Shown here: positions 8,870 to 8,951 of the stretch, piece by piece
How positions within the stretch are numbered: the first letter of the stretch is position 1
Layout: each line of letters begins with the position of its first letter
NCBI GenBank assembly: GCA_964457365.1
Contig: CAYWFP010000127.1
Coordinates: 1 to 8,951 of the forward strand
Length of the DNA stretch: 8,951 bases
Reading direction: 5' to 3'
Source: CAYWFP01 sp964457365
GTDB lineage: Bacteria; Planctomycetota; SZUA-567
Notes under the pieces: generated by a model
Told to the model about the DNA's origin: nothing
The model's database searches: none
The model's input: the letters and a program-made list of their open reading frames with translations, nothing else
Position numbers and translations under genes: made by a program

Positions 8870-8905
8870 GTGTCGCGAAAGAATTGCGTGAAAAAAGGTA
8901 AGCGT

Positions 8906-8938
8906 TCACGGGATTCGCAAGGTTCCTTTCTCCCGTGA
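8906..8938 (-). promoter_or_regulatory. Inverted repeat upstream of the first gene, possible operator or leader hairpin
   Basis: Two perfect 8-base arms, TCACGGGA (8906-8913) and TCCCGTGA (8931-8938), flank a 17-base centre that itself contains a smaller near-symmetric element, AAGGTTCCTT (8919-8928). The element ends about 50 bases before the first start codon. On the coding strand a T6 tract (complement of 8891-8896) follows the inner arm after 9 bases. This could be an operator for a dimeric regulator, a leader RNA hairpin, or the terminator of an unseen upstream gene. The symmetry is plain in the sequence; the role is inference. The remaining bases of 8856-8951 hold no gene that I can see. 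Confidence 0.4.
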
Positions 8939-8951
8939 GTCCTGGTTGGAC

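Noticed and set aside
8856..8909. Longer start (GTG at 8909) for the large secreted protein
   Set aside because: No ribosome binding site precedes it and it would place 18 polar residues before the signal peptide; the ATG at 8855 has a strong AGGAGA.
8890..8920. Possible -35/-10 promoter (TTGCGA with a T-rich -10-like region) before the first gene
   Set aside because: With TTGCGA as -35, the candidate -10 hexamers either match poorly or need a 14-base spacer, so I do not call a promoter.

Overview
The window is GC-rich bacterial DNA read entirely from the minus strand. Six protein genes are packed head to tail over about 8.85 kb, with gaps of 58, 43, 13 and 2 bases and finally a 17-base overlap. 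Four of the proteins carry a clear signal peptide and a fifth (the large first one) a likely one, so most of the locus makes exported proteins. The mix of a very large secreted glycoside-hydrolase-like protein with a CBM9-like domain, exported YwqK/MORN-type repeat proteins, a stand-alone Reg_prop beta-propeller and a MoxR ATPase is typical of the Planctomycetota/Verrucomicrobiota/Lentisphaerota or Hydrogenedentota-like groups. That placement is an inference from gene content and base composition only; no marker gene is present.

In transcription order (right to left): (1) 8855-5016, a 1279-residue exported protein with a CBM9-like N-terminus, Ig-like beta domains and a C-terminal glycoside-hydrolase-like (DUF6067-type) part; (2) 4957-3074, a 627-residue paralogue of the C-terminal half of gene 1 that lacks the segment holding the putative active site and has a perfect 15-bp tandem repeat in its signal peptide; (3) 3030-1993, a secreted eight-repeat beta-propeller of Reg_prop type; (4) and (5) 1979-1107 and 1104-376, two adjacent exported YwqK/MORN_2 repeat proteins; (6) 392 to beyond the left edge, the start of a MoxR-family AAA+ ATPase.

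The spacing suggests one transcription unit starting upstream of 8855. A stretch of about 96 bases there holds a good Shine-Dalgarno sequence, an 8-bp inverted repeat and a T6 tract (on the coding strand), but no promoter I can call with confidence. No intrinsic terminator is visible between the genes. A reasonable but unproven reading is an envelope or extracellular carbohydrate-handling cluster: gene 1 binds and perhaps cleaves a glycan, gene 2 is a non-catalytic relative, the propeller and YwqK proteins are repeat scaffolds outside the cytoplasm, and the MoxR ATPase may begin a MoxR/DUF58/VWA-type maturation module lying off the left edge. No RNA gene, insertion sequence, CRISPR array or prophage gene was seen.
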